A stretch of 18,618 nt of DNA, from the NCBI GenBank assembly GCA_937871635.1, contig CALMNS010000134.1, positions 1 to 18,618 of the forward strand, read 5' to 3'. This DNA is from an uncultured Solirubrobacter sp. GTDB taxonomy: Bacteria; Actinomycetota; Thermoleophilia; Solirubrobacterales; Solirubrobacteraceae. A program made the position numbers and the translations under genes. Below are positions 1 through 5,514 of the stretch, in pieces; within the stretch, counting starts at the first letter, position 1; every line of letters starts with the position of its first letter. Below the pieces are notes generated by a model. It was not told the DNA's origin. It searched no databases and saw only the letters and a list, made by a program, of their open reading frames with translations.

Positions 1-351
1 GTGCAGCGCCATCCGGGTCGCGAGGACGCCCCCCCAGCTCACCCCCACGAGGTGGACCCGGGAGACCTGAAGGGCTTCGAGGAGCCCCCAGCCCGCCGCC
101 GCGAAGCCATCGGTGTCGAGCGGGCGGCGAGGGTCCGAGGAGCCACCGTACCCAGGAGCATCCCACGCGATGAGGCGGCGATGTCCCTCGGCGAGTCCGT
201 CGAGCTGCTGCGTGAAGCTCGTCCCGCTCGATCCGATGCCGTGCAGCAGCAGCACCGGGACCCCCTCCGCCGGACCCATTTGGTGCGCCCGGAGGTCACC
301 GATGCCCGGGACGGACACGACGAGGGAGGTCGCACCCGCCAGAGACGTCAT
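1..351 (-). CDS. alpha/beta hydrolase, N-terminal 117 residues (runs off the window)
   Basis: The ATG at 351 opens a minus-strand frame that stays open to base 1, so only the N-terminal part is present. The protein shows a strand followed by the oxyanion segment LLLHGIGSSG (about residues 35-43), a WDAPGYG segment (63-69) and the nucleophile elbow GVSWGG with Ser105. These are the classic landmarks of the alpha/beta-hydrolase fold; the His and Asp of the triad would lie beyond the window. The start is 2 bases after the stop of the SDR gene, so the two probably share a transcript. The family covers esterases, lactonases and C-C bond hydrolases, and the substrate cannot be assigned. Other readings of this stretch lack any recognisable domain. 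Confidence 0.85.
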   Translation of the reverse strand, partial: MTSLAGATSLVVSVPGIGDLRAHQMGPAEGVPVLLLHGIGSSGTSFTQQLDGLAEGHRRLIAWDAPGYGGSSDPRRPLDTDGFAAAGWGLLEALQVSRVHLVGVSWGGVLATRMALH

Positions 352-353
352 CC

Positions 354-1070
354 TCACAGTCCCCGCATCGCGCCGCTGTCGACGACGACCGTCGTTCCGG
401 TGACGAAGTCCGTGTGGGCGGAGCAGAGGAACGCGGCGATGCGACCCAGGTCGTCCGGGTCCCCCATCGGGCGGCCGGGCGCCACCCCGAGCTCCTCCGC
501 CCGGGCCGTGGCGTGTGGTCCGGGGCACAGCATGTTCACAGTGACACCGTCACCACGAAGCTCGTCGGCCAGGGTCTTCGCCCATCCCCAGAGAGCCGGG
601 CGCGTCGAGTTGGAGAGCACAAGGTTGTCGATCGGCTGGCGCACCGACGACGAACCGACGAGGCAGACGCGTCCCCAGCCCTGCTCGCGCATCGGCGCGA
701 CGGCCGCCTGGACGAGGCGGACCGTCCCGAAGAACTGGCTTTCGAACGCGTCGCGCAGATCGCGCTCGGAGACCCCGAGCGCAGGCCCCGGGGGTGGGCC
801 GCCACCGCTGGCGACGAGGATGTCCAGCCGCCCAAACCGCTCGAGCGCGCGCGCCACCAGTTCGGCGGGGACATCGGCCGCCGCCAGGTCCCCGGAGACG
901 CACACCGCCGGTGAGGGAAGCTCCGCCACCAGGCGCTCGAGCCGGTCGGCTCCGCGGGCCCCCAGCACGGTGCGCACCCCTTCCTGGGAAAGGGCGCGGG
1001 CGGCGGCGGCGCCGAGCCCGCTGCTCGCGCCGGTGACTACTGCGACTCTGTCGGTGAGACCCAAATCCAT
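354..1070 (-). CDS. atypical short-chain dehydrogenase/reductase (SDR) with SxxxR in place of YxxxK
   Basis: A 238-residue single-domain Rossmann protein. The nucleotide-binding motif TGASSGLG lies at residues 13-20, and the usual NNAG is replaced by ASGG near residue 88. Catalytic-type serines occur at 140-142. Counting the standard 13 residues from Ser140 reaches Ser153, with Arg157 four further on, so the Tyr and Lys of the classical YxxxK motif are replaced by Ser and Arg. The C-terminal end (FVTGTTVVVDSG) is typical of FabG-like SDRs. I recall an SDR-like subgroup (cd05344, BKR_like_SDR_like) that lacks the standard tetrad, and this protein would fit it. It probably binds NAD(P) but may not be a conventional ketoreductase. 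The hydrolase gene follows 2 bases downstream. A plausible promoter lies just upstream at 1089-1116. Confidence 0.9.
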   Translation of the reverse strand: MDLGLTDRVAVVTGASSGLGAAAARALSQEGVRTVLGARGADRLERLVAELPSPAVCVSGDLAAADVPAELVARALERFGRLDILVASGGGPPPGPALGVSERDLRDAFESQFFGTVRLVQAAVAPMREQGWGRVCLVGSSSVRQPIDNLVLSNSTRPALWGWAKTLADELRGDGVTVNMLCPGPHATARAEELGVAPGRPMGDPDDLGRIAAFLCSAHTDFVTGTTVVVDSGAMRGL

Positions 1071-1573
1071 CCCGTATTCTGCGGTCGTATACTACTCGTC
1101 TCGAGCGATTGTTCAACGCTCGGGCGCTTGATCCGCGGACCCGGTGGCCAGGACGGTGGCGACCGCCCATGAAGCTCCCGCCGGTCCCGGCGGCGTCGCG
1201 CCAGAGCGCGAGTAGTGCCGCTGGTCCTCGGGTCCTTTTGCCTCCACGTGTCCCCTTGGGCCCGGCGACGGCACGGCGGCGTCGCGGCGGCGAAGCAGTC
1301 GCCTAGCGCGATCGCGGCGCGCGCCTTCAGGCGGGCCGCCTCGATCATCCGCGCGGTGCCGAGCAAGTCCGGCGCAAGGCTGGCTCGGAGCGCGCCGAGC
1401 GTCTCGTCAGCTGCGTCCCGGCTGTGGTCGCGCTCCAAGCGGTCGTAGACCTCGACGAGGTTGACCCAGCTGATCACCGGGCGGGACTCGATCAGGTCGT
1501 TCACGCGTCTCAACGCGCGCTCCTCGCCGTCGAGCCACGCCAAGACGGCCCAGGCGTCCAGGCACACGCTCAC
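1037..1573 (-). CDS. VapC-like PIN-domain toxin with abnormal, probably frameshifted C-terminus
   Basis: Residues 1-98 read as a PIN-domain ribonuclease of the VapC type. Three of the family's acidic metal ligands are in place: Asp6 (CLDAWAVLAW), Glu41 (VNLVEVYDRL) and Asp92 (ALGDCFAAAT). VapC proteins are normally about 130 residues and continue with a TGDPE-like segment. Here the reading frame becomes arginine- and proline-rich after Thr98 and runs to residue 178, overlapping the SDR start and its promoter. That tail resembles nothing in the family, so one or more indels after about base 1280 probably destroyed the C-terminus. The start overlaps the upstream antitoxin-like ORF by 4 bp, the usual arrangement of VapBC operons. 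It is probably inactive or attenuated. Confidence 0.65.
   Translation of the reverse strand: MSVCLDAWAVLAWLDGEERALRRVNDLIESRPVISWVNLVEVYDRLERDHSRDAADETLGALRASLAPDLLGTARMIEAARLKARAAIALGDCFAAATPPCRRRAQGDTWRQKDPRTSGTTRALARRRRDRRELHGRSPPSWPPGPRIKRPSVEQSLETSSIRPQNTGWIWVSPTESQ
1089..1116 (-). promoter_or_regulatory. candidate promoter for the SDR-hydrolase unit
   Basis: Read on the minus strand, TTGAAC (1116-1111) and TAGTAT (1094-1089) are separated by 16 bases. Each matches the vegetative -35 and -10 consensus at four of six positions. The -10 box ends 18 bases before the SDR ATG, which would give a very short 5' leader. The tract is conspicuously AT-rich against its surroundings. Confidence 0.4.
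1102..1122. promoter_or_regulatory. inverted repeat over the -35 region, possible operator
   Basis: The 6-bp arms CGAGCG (1102-1107) and CGCTCG (1117-1122) flank a 9-bp spacer and overlap the candidate -35 box of the SDR promoter. The position suits a repressor site. In GC-rich DNA a 6-bp palindrome can arise by chance. Confidence 0.25.
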
Positions 1574-1827
1574 CGAGGCTCACGGCCGCGCTCCTCGAGG
1601 AGGCGGGCGGCCATTCCGCTGCGCGCATACCGACCGCCCAAGGGGCTCGTTGAACGCCGTGCGACGAGGACGATCTGCTCGTCTCGGAGCTCAGAGTCGA
1701 CCTCATCCCTCGGGTGCAGGCTCGCGCGAACACAGTTGGCGTTTAGGTCAGGAACCGTCCTCGTCGCCGGGCAGGCTTGTCGGCGTTCCCCAACGACGGA
1801 GGTAGACATGGAGCGCCGGATCGTCAA
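1570..1827 (-). CDS. small antitoxin-like protein upstream of the PIN toxin
   Basis: An 85-codon minus-strand frame whose stop overlaps the toxin start as ATGA (1570-1573), a common antitoxin-toxin junction. The C-terminal half, with DEVDSELRDEQ followed by SGMAARLLEERG, looks like the charged helical region of VapB or ribbon-helix-helix antitoxins, but I cannot assign a specific family. The start is uncertain. ATGs at 1827 and 1809 both lie against or inside the oppositely oriented RidA gene and neither has a clear ribosome binding site. The N-terminus may therefore have been lost in a rearrangement. Its position argues for an antitoxin more strongly than its sequence does. Confidence 0.45.
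   Translation of the reverse strand: MTIRRSMSTSVVGERRQACPATRTVPDLNANCVRASLHPRDEVDSELRDEQIVLVARRSTSPLGGRYARSGMAARLLEERGREPR
1798..1802 (+). promoter_or_regulatory. ribosome binding site fixing the RidA start
   Basis: GGAGG lies 5 bases before the ATG at 1808. It rejects the much longer upstream reading of the same frame, which would run antisense through the toxin-antitoxin region. Confidence 0.8.
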
Positions 1828-2203
1828 CCCGTGGACTTGGCAGGACCAACTCGGCTACGTGCAGGCCAACGAAACGACCGGAGCGGACCGCGTCCTTCAT
1901 TGCGCAGGCCAGACGTCGGTGGATGCCGATGGGCAGCCGCTGCACGCCGCGGACATGCGTTCGCAGGTCTCGCAGGCGCTCGACAACCTCGAGACCGTGC
2001 TAAGCGAGGCCGGCTTCGCGCTCGCTGACGTCGTGCGGCTGAACTACTACGTGACCGACGTCGACGCCTTCATCGAGGCGGGCGAGGTCTGGGGCGCGAA
2101 GCTCGCCGAGGCCGGCTGCCGGCCCGCGACGACGCTGCTCGGAGTGTCGCGGCTCGCAATTCCCTCGCTCCTCGTCGAGGTCGAGGCAACCGCTGTCCAG
2201 TAG
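1808..2203 (+). CDS. RidA/YjgF/UK114 family protein
   Basis: A 131-residue protein, full length for the RidA family. The N-terminal half contains LHCAGQTSVDADG, the middle holds the helix SQALDNLETVLSEAGF, and the segment VVRLNYYVTDVDAF is typical of the fold. The C-terminal signature RPATTLLGVSRLA...LLVEVEA carries the family's conserved arginine and glutamate. RidA proteins form trimers in the cytosol and hydrolyse reactive enamine/imine intermediates; some subfamilies act in specific catabolic pathways. A strong GGAGG at 1798 supports the ATG at 1808. The gene is divergent from the antitoxin-like ORF and is followed, after 126 bases, by transposase DNA, so any original downstream partner has been displaced. 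Codon use matches the rest of the window. Confidence 0.93.
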   Translation: MERRIVNPWTWQDQLGYVQANETTGADRVLHCAGQTSVDADGQPLHAADMRSQVSQALDNLETVLSEAGFALADVVRLNYYVTDVDAFIEAGEVWGAKLAEAGCRPATTLLGVSRLAIPSLLVEVEATAVQ

Positions 2204-2329
2204 CCGGGACGCTGCCGTGATGACGATCGCGGCGCTGCAGCGCCGTGGCCGCCTGAGCCGGGAGCTCCGGAGGGGCGCGCGGCTCGGCGGCCACGGCGGC
2301 GAGCCCGCCGAAGGGACCCACGAGTCACC
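2204..2329. other. gap between RidA and transposase, no gene
   Basis: These 126 GC-rich bases hold no recognisable gene. The left terminal inverted repeat of an IS256-type element should lie here, but its right-hand partner is absent, so I cannot delimit it. Confidence 0.4.
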
Positions 2330-3175
2330 ATGAGCACGATGAAGCTGAAGCGGCCCGCCGAGTCGCACGTCGTCGCTGAGGGGCCACACCCGCCACCCGA
2401 GGTCGTCGATCGCCTCGCCGAGCTGCTGCCGGACGGCGCTTTCGATGACGCTGTCCGGGGTTTGAAGCCCGAGGTGCTCGCGGGCCCGGACGGGCTGCTC
2501 AGCCAGCTTGCCGGGCGGGTGGTGGAGACGGCGCTGGAGGCGGAGATGACCGAGCACCTGGGCTATCCGGCGGGTGGGCGGCCACAGGGCTCGAACCTCC
2601 GCAACGGCGCGACCTCGAAGACGATTCACACCGATCTCGGGCCCGTCGCGGTCAACACGCCGCGCGACCGCGACGGCTCGTTCTCCCCGCGGATCCTGCC
2701 CAAGCGCCAGACCCGGCTGGCGGGCTTGGACGACAAGGTCCTCGAGCTCTACGCCGGCGGGATGACCGTCCACGACGTCAGCGGCCGGCTGGGCGAGCTC
2801 TACGGCACCGAGATCGACCGCGACACGCTCTCGCGGATCACCGATGCGGTCCTCGACGACGTCCAGGCATGGCGGACCCGGCCGCTCGATCCGGTCTACC
2901 CGATCGTCTCCTTCGACGCGATGAGCGTGCAGGTCGGCGAGGACCGCTCGGCCCAAGACCGCCGCTACTACCTCGTGCTGGGCGTCACCTGCGACGGCGG
3001 GCGCGAAGTGCTCGGCATCTGGCGGCAGCGGACCCAAGGCGCGAAGTTCTGGCTCGCCGTCCTCAACGACCTGCGGCGCCGCGGGGTCGCCGACATCCTG
3101 GTCAGCTGCGTCGACGACCTACCGGGCTGTTCCGAGGCGATCGAGGCGACCTTCCCGCGGGCGTGGGTCCAGACC
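2330..3175 (+). mobile_element. IS256-family insertion sequence fragment, transposase truncated at 3' end
   Basis: The first 282 residues of the frame beginning at 2330 are an IS256/mutator-type DDE transposase. Recognisable stretches include LEAEMTEHLGYP (69-80), RNGATSKTIHTDLGPV (91-106), the first catalytic Asp in VSFDAMSV (Asp196) and the second in the CVDDLPGCSEAIEATFP segment (near Asp262). In intact members the reading continues after WVQT with a CVVHLIRHSLRYV-type segment and ends beyond 400 residues with the catalytic Glu. Here homology stops at Thr282 (base 3175), so the third catalytic residue and the right end of the element are missing. The copy should not be able to transpose. 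No second copy is in the window. Confidence 0.88.
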
Positions 3176-3694
3176 GGCTCTTCCCGCGCCGGGGAGAGAT
3201 CGCGTTCGGCCTTCCGCACGTCGACCGCTTCGTCGTCGAGCCCGTCCAGCGCACGAGCGACTGAGCCTCGGCTCTGGACGATCGGCTACGAGCGGCTGCT
3301 GCCGCCGGAGCTGATCGCGGAACTCGAGGCGGCCGGTATCGAGCGGCTGCTCGACGTACGCTTCCGGCCGCAGTCGCGGCGGCCCGGGATGTCGAAGACC
3401 CGGCTGGGTGCGCTGCTGGGCGAGCATGGCATCGTCTACGAGCACCGCCGCGGATTGGGGACGCCGCCGGAGATCCGATGGTGCTTCAAGCACGGTCGAG
3501 TGGCCGAGGGACGAGAGCGCTACGCGGCGTACCTGCACGCGCAGCCGGAGCTCGCCGCGCTGGCCAGCGAGCTCCCCTCCGCGCCGCGCACGGCACTCCT
3601 GTGCCTCGAGGCCGACCCGGCGGAGTGCCACCGGCGCGTGATCGCCGAACTGCTCGCTGAGCGCGTCCCCGGCCTGCGGGTCACCGACCTCTAG
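2330..3694 (+). CDS. chimeric ORF: truncated IS256 transposase fused in frame to a DUF488 protein
   Basis: One uninterrupted 454-codon frame joins three parts: transposase (residues 1-282), a serine/arginine-rich linker (283-311) and a complete DUF488 domain (about 313-454). The linker is an out-of-frame reading of another gene's tail. Between the junction at 3176 and the domain start WTIGYE there is no ATG, GTG or TTG in this frame, so as written the DUF488 part can be translated only as part of the fusion or from a non-standard start. Whether the fusion is expressed or folds is unknown. The fusion most likely arose by deletion through the right end of the IS and the 5' end of the neighbouring locus. 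The frame ends with TAG at 3692. Confidence 0.75.
   Translation: MSTMKLKRPAESHVVAEGPHPPPEVVDRLAELLPDGAFDDAVRGLKPEVLAGPDGLLSQLAGRVVETALEAEMTEHLGYPAGGRPQGSNLRNGATSKTIHTDLGPVAVNTPRDRDGSFSPRILPKRQTRLAGLDDKVLELYAGGMTVHDVSGRLGELYGTEIDRDTLSRITDAVLDDVQAWRTRPLDPVYPIVSFDAMSVQVGEDRSAQDRRYYLVLGVTCDGGREVLGIWRQRTQGAKFWLAVLNDLRRRGVADILVSCVDDLPGCSEAIEATFPRAWVQTGSSRAGERSRSAFRTSTASSSSPSSARATEPRLWTIGYERLLPPELIAELEAAGIERLLDVRFRPQSRRPGMSKTRLGALLGEHGIVYEHRRGLGTPPEIRWCFKHGRVAEGRERYAAYLHAQPELAALASELPSAPRTALLCLEADPAECHRRVIAELLAERVPGLRVTDL
3176..3264 (+). pseudogene. C-terminal remnant of an unidentified gene between the IS break and DUF488
   Basis: In the frame one base ahead of the transposase, bases 3177-3264 encode about 29 residues ending in DRFVVEPVQRTSD and a TGA at 3262. 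Nearly every third position is G or C and the residues look like ordinary protein, unlike the serine-rich reading in the fusion frame. I read it as the surviving 3' end of the gene that preceded the DUF488 gene before the deletion. The family is not recognised. Confidence 0.45.
3263..3694 (+). CDS. DUF488 domain protein, native start codon not found
   Basis: Residues from RLWTIGYERLLPPEL to the end RVPGLRVTDL form a full-length DUF488 domain of about 142 residues. Landmarks are the TIGYE start, LLDVRFRPQSRR, the glycine/arginine-rich YEHRRGLGTPPE segment, and the C-terminal LLCLEADPAECHRR with the Cys-His pair seen in the family. DUF488 proteins are small cytosolic proteins of unresolved function. 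The boundary given is where homology begins, not a start codon: the same frame has no ATG, GTG or TTG back to the IS junction at 3176. Either the start lay further upstream and was deleted, or it was mutated. The domain itself shows no internal damage. Confidence 0.8.
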   Translation, partial: EPRLWTIGYERLLPPELIAELEAAGIERLLDVRFRPQSRRPGMSKTRLGALLGEHGIVYEHRRGLGTPPEIRWCFKHGRVAEGRERYAAYLHAQPELAALASELPSAPRTALLCLEADPAECHRRVIAELLAERVPGLRVTDL

Positions 3695-3723
3695 CGTCGA
3701 CGGATGTGACGCGCGTCCCGCGG

Positions 3724-4011
3724 TCAGCGGATGGTTCGGAGCCGGACCTTGAGCGTGAAGCGCGAGACGTTGCGGAACCTCCGGTCAAGGTCGTTCACGT
3801 CGGCCAGCTTGCGACCGCGCAGCAGGAAGTCACAGCCGTCGCCTGCGCATCGGAGCCGCAGCTTCTGGCCCCCCTTGTACACGGCGACGATCTGGGCGTT
3901 CCTCGCGATCTTGAAGCTCTCCTTGGTGGGCACGCGTTTGACGTAGGCGTGCGCGGTGGGTGTCACCACAAGCCCTGAAACGATGAGAACGAGCAGAAGA
4001 AGCCGCTTCAA
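3724..4011 (-). CDS. small secreted hypothetical protein
   Basis: A 95-residue protein with a clear Sec signal peptide: MKR, a leucine/valine-rich core, then TPTAHA with probable cleavage after Ala22. The mature part of about 73 residues is basic and beta-rich in appearance, with two cysteines (Cys55 and Cys60, in RCAGDGCDF) that could form a disulfide once exported. The start is a TTG at 4011, supported by an AGGAAGGA ribosome binding site 5 bases upstream. No other in-frame start gives a signal peptide. It is convergent with the DUF488 gene, with 29 bases between them, and appears monocistronic. I do not recognise the family. The intact signal peptide and RBS argue that it is real. Confidence 0.75.
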   Translation of the reverse strand: MKRLLLLVLIVSGLVVTPTAHAYVKRVPTKESFKIARNAQIVAVYKGGQKLRLRCAGDGCDFLLRGRKLADVNDLDRRFRNVSRFTLKVRLRTIR

Positions 4012-4016
4012 CTGAT

Positions 4017-4024
4017 TCCTTCCT
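4017..4024 (-). promoter_or_regulatory. ribosome binding site deciding the TTG start of the secreted protein
   Basis: On the minus strand AGGAAGGA precedes TTG (4011-4009) by 5 bases. Confidence 0.65.
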
Positions 4025-4045
4025 CAGTGGGTTCGCCGGACCTGC

Positions 4046-4064
4046 GTAGGCGCTCGGCGCTTAC
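4046..4064. promoter_or_regulatory. imperfect palindrome upstream of the secreted-protein gene
   Basis: GTAGGCGC and GCGCTTAC flank a 3-bp centre, with one mismatch per arm. It lies about 35 bases upstream of the TTG start at 4011, where an operator could sit. No regulator is encoded nearby, so the role is speculative. Confidence 0.2.
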
Positions 4065-4238
4065 TGACCTAACGCTCCGCCGACTGCAAACCTGCGGAGA
4101 GCTGATCGCGCACGCCGACGACCCGCTCGTGCTCAGGAGCCGGTGAGCGGGCCGGACCTCGGTCACCGATCCGATAAGCGCCATCCACCCTCCGTATCGG
4201 ACGCGATCTCGATCTTCTCCGCTGATGTCGCTCAGTCG

Positions 4239-4890
4239 CTATCGATGTCCGCGGCTACGGCGACTCCTTCGTCCCCGACATGGTGAGGCGGTACCGCTAC
4301 TCGCCCACGTCGCCGACAACGTCGCGGTCGTGCGTGGACTCGGCGCGGATACCGCAGTCATCGCCGGCGACGACTGGGGTTCCTCGATCGCCACTGCGTC
4401 GGCGCAGATGCGCCCTGACCTGTTCACTGGAATCGCGATGCTGGGCGTTCCGTACACGCCTCGCGCAGAGGGCTCCGCCGGCGTTCCCCGAGGACTGCTA
4501 CGTCGCCCACTTCCAGACGCCCGGTGTAGCTGAGACCGAGATCGAGGCCGACGTCGCGAGCTGGCTGCGCCGGTTCAACGCAGCGCTCCCCGACGGCACG
4601 CCGGGCTGGTTCGCTGCGCCGAGGCACCTCCCCGACGCACCGCTGCTGGAGTGGGCGCCTGAACTCGACGCGATCACGGCCGGCTTCGAGCGCACGGGTT
4701 CGCCGGCCCGCTCAACCGCTAGCGCGACTTCACCCGCGACTAGGAGGACCTCGCCGCCTTCGACGACCGCATCAGCCGACCATCTTCATCAGCGGCGAAC
4801 GCGACAGCGCGAAGCCGCTCTGCCCTCTTCCGGCGACGCTCTCGCCGCTGGAGGACAGACGGCTTTCAGAGGGGAAGCGGGGTTGACGCA
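4239..4890 (+). pseudogene. epoxide-hydrolase-type alpha/beta hydrolase, multiply frameshifted
   Basis: Pieces of one alpha/beta hydrolase are found in order but in shifting frames. AIDVRGYGDSFVPD begins near 4239. The frame shifts near 4290 to LLAHVADNVAVVRGLGADTAVIAGDDWGS, whose GDDWGS elbow puts Asp where the epoxide hydrolase nucleophile sits, followed by RPDLFTGIAMLGVPYTPR. It shifts again near 4465 to FPEDCYVAHFQTPGVAETEIE and on to GFERTG. A further shift near 4697 gives FAGPLNR, two in-frame TAG codons and EDLAAFDDRISRP, and a last one gives IFISGERDS near 4785. The order matches epoxide-hydrolase homologues. The N-terminal cap with the HG oxyanion motif is missing. At least four frameshifts and two stops make it a decayed gene, not a sequencing slip. 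Confidence 0.85.
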
Positions 4891-4970
4891 ACCACCGGCA
4901 CGGTGATCGCGGACGGGCCTCCACCGACCGGCGCCGCAGCTTGGCCTAGTCGCTCAGCAGGCCGCATGCC

Positions 4971-4993
4971 CGCCGTGACCGCCGTGACCGCCG
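4971..4993. repeat. short direct repeat, 9-bp unit about 2.6 times
   Basis: The unit CGCCGTGAC occurs twice in tandem, followed by CGCCG. It lies in a gene-free gap between the hydrolase pseudogene and the SnoaL-like gene, and no function is suggested. The rest of this roughly 160-base gap shows nothing recognisable. Confidence 0.6.
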
Positions 4994-5052
4994 CGTTTGA
5001 TCCGCTCCCGCCAAGGCACCCAGAGCGGCGACGGCATAACACGCCCTCCGCC

Positions 5053-5514
5053 TCAGATCGAGTCGCCGGGGGACTGCTCGATCCGGAACTGCCCTCCGGC
5101 GGTCCAGATGACGCTCAGGGCAACGTCGGCGAAGCGCCAGCCGTCCGGTGTCCGCACGCAGCGACAGTCGTAGCGCCCGCCTATGTCGGCGTGCTGTGAC
5201 AGCTGGGCGTCGTCGGCCACGTGCACGCCGAACAGGTAGTGGCTGGCCCGTGCCTCGTCGCCTTCGACATGGACTTGATGGTTGGCACTGAAATGCTGCA
5301 GCCGGGCGTAGCGCTCGAGTTCGCGCGCGGGCCCGGCGGTGATCGCGTCGCGGCCGTGCCGTGTCTGACCCATGATCGTGAACGAGGCGTCTTCGACGAA
5401 CGTCGCGCCATAGGCGCACCAGTCCTTGGCGTCCAGCGCCCCTGTGAACGCGAGCATCAACTGGCTGATCTCCTCCCTGTCGAGCAGCTCCTGGAGGCGT
5501 TCCTCGACGTTCAT
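5053..5514 (-). CDS. SnoaL-like / NTF2-fold small enzyme
   Basis: A 153-residue cytosolic protein with the pattern of the SnoaL-like (NTF2 superfamily) fold. The N-terminal helix EERLQELLDREEISQLMLAF is followed by ALDAKDWCAYGATFVEDASF, then an HGRDAIT segment and a run of beta strands with QHFSANHQVHVEGDEARA and DGWRFADVALSV. Relatives include ring-hydroxylating dioxygenase beta subunits, scytalone-dehydratase-like enzymes and polyketide cyclases, so a dehydratase, isomerase or accessory role in ring metabolism is plausible. It is the second gene of a two-gene unit: its ATG overlaps the stop of the upstream FAH gene by 4 bp (5511-5514), which argues for coupled expression and a shared pathway. 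The exact reaction cannot be deduced. Confidence 0.88.
   Translation of the reverse strand: MNVEERLQELLDREEISQLMLAFTGALDAKDWCAYGATFVEDASFTIMGQTRHGRDAITAGPARELERYARLQHFSANHQVHVEGDEARASHYLFGVHVADDAQLSQHADIGGRYDCRCVRTPDGWRFADVALSVIWTAGGQFRIEQSPGDSI

Noticed and set aside
1..1131. 376-codon plus-strand open frame at the left edge
   Set aside because: Antisense to the hydrolase and SDR, both of which have clear family motifs; the frame is Arg/Pro/Ser-rich.
2000..3037. 345-codon minus-strand open frame
   Set aside because: Antisense to RidA and the transposase; no recognisable domain.
4971..4993. 9-bp tandem units as a CRISPR or iteron array
   Set aside because: Fewer than three copies, no spacers, and no cas or replication gene nearby.
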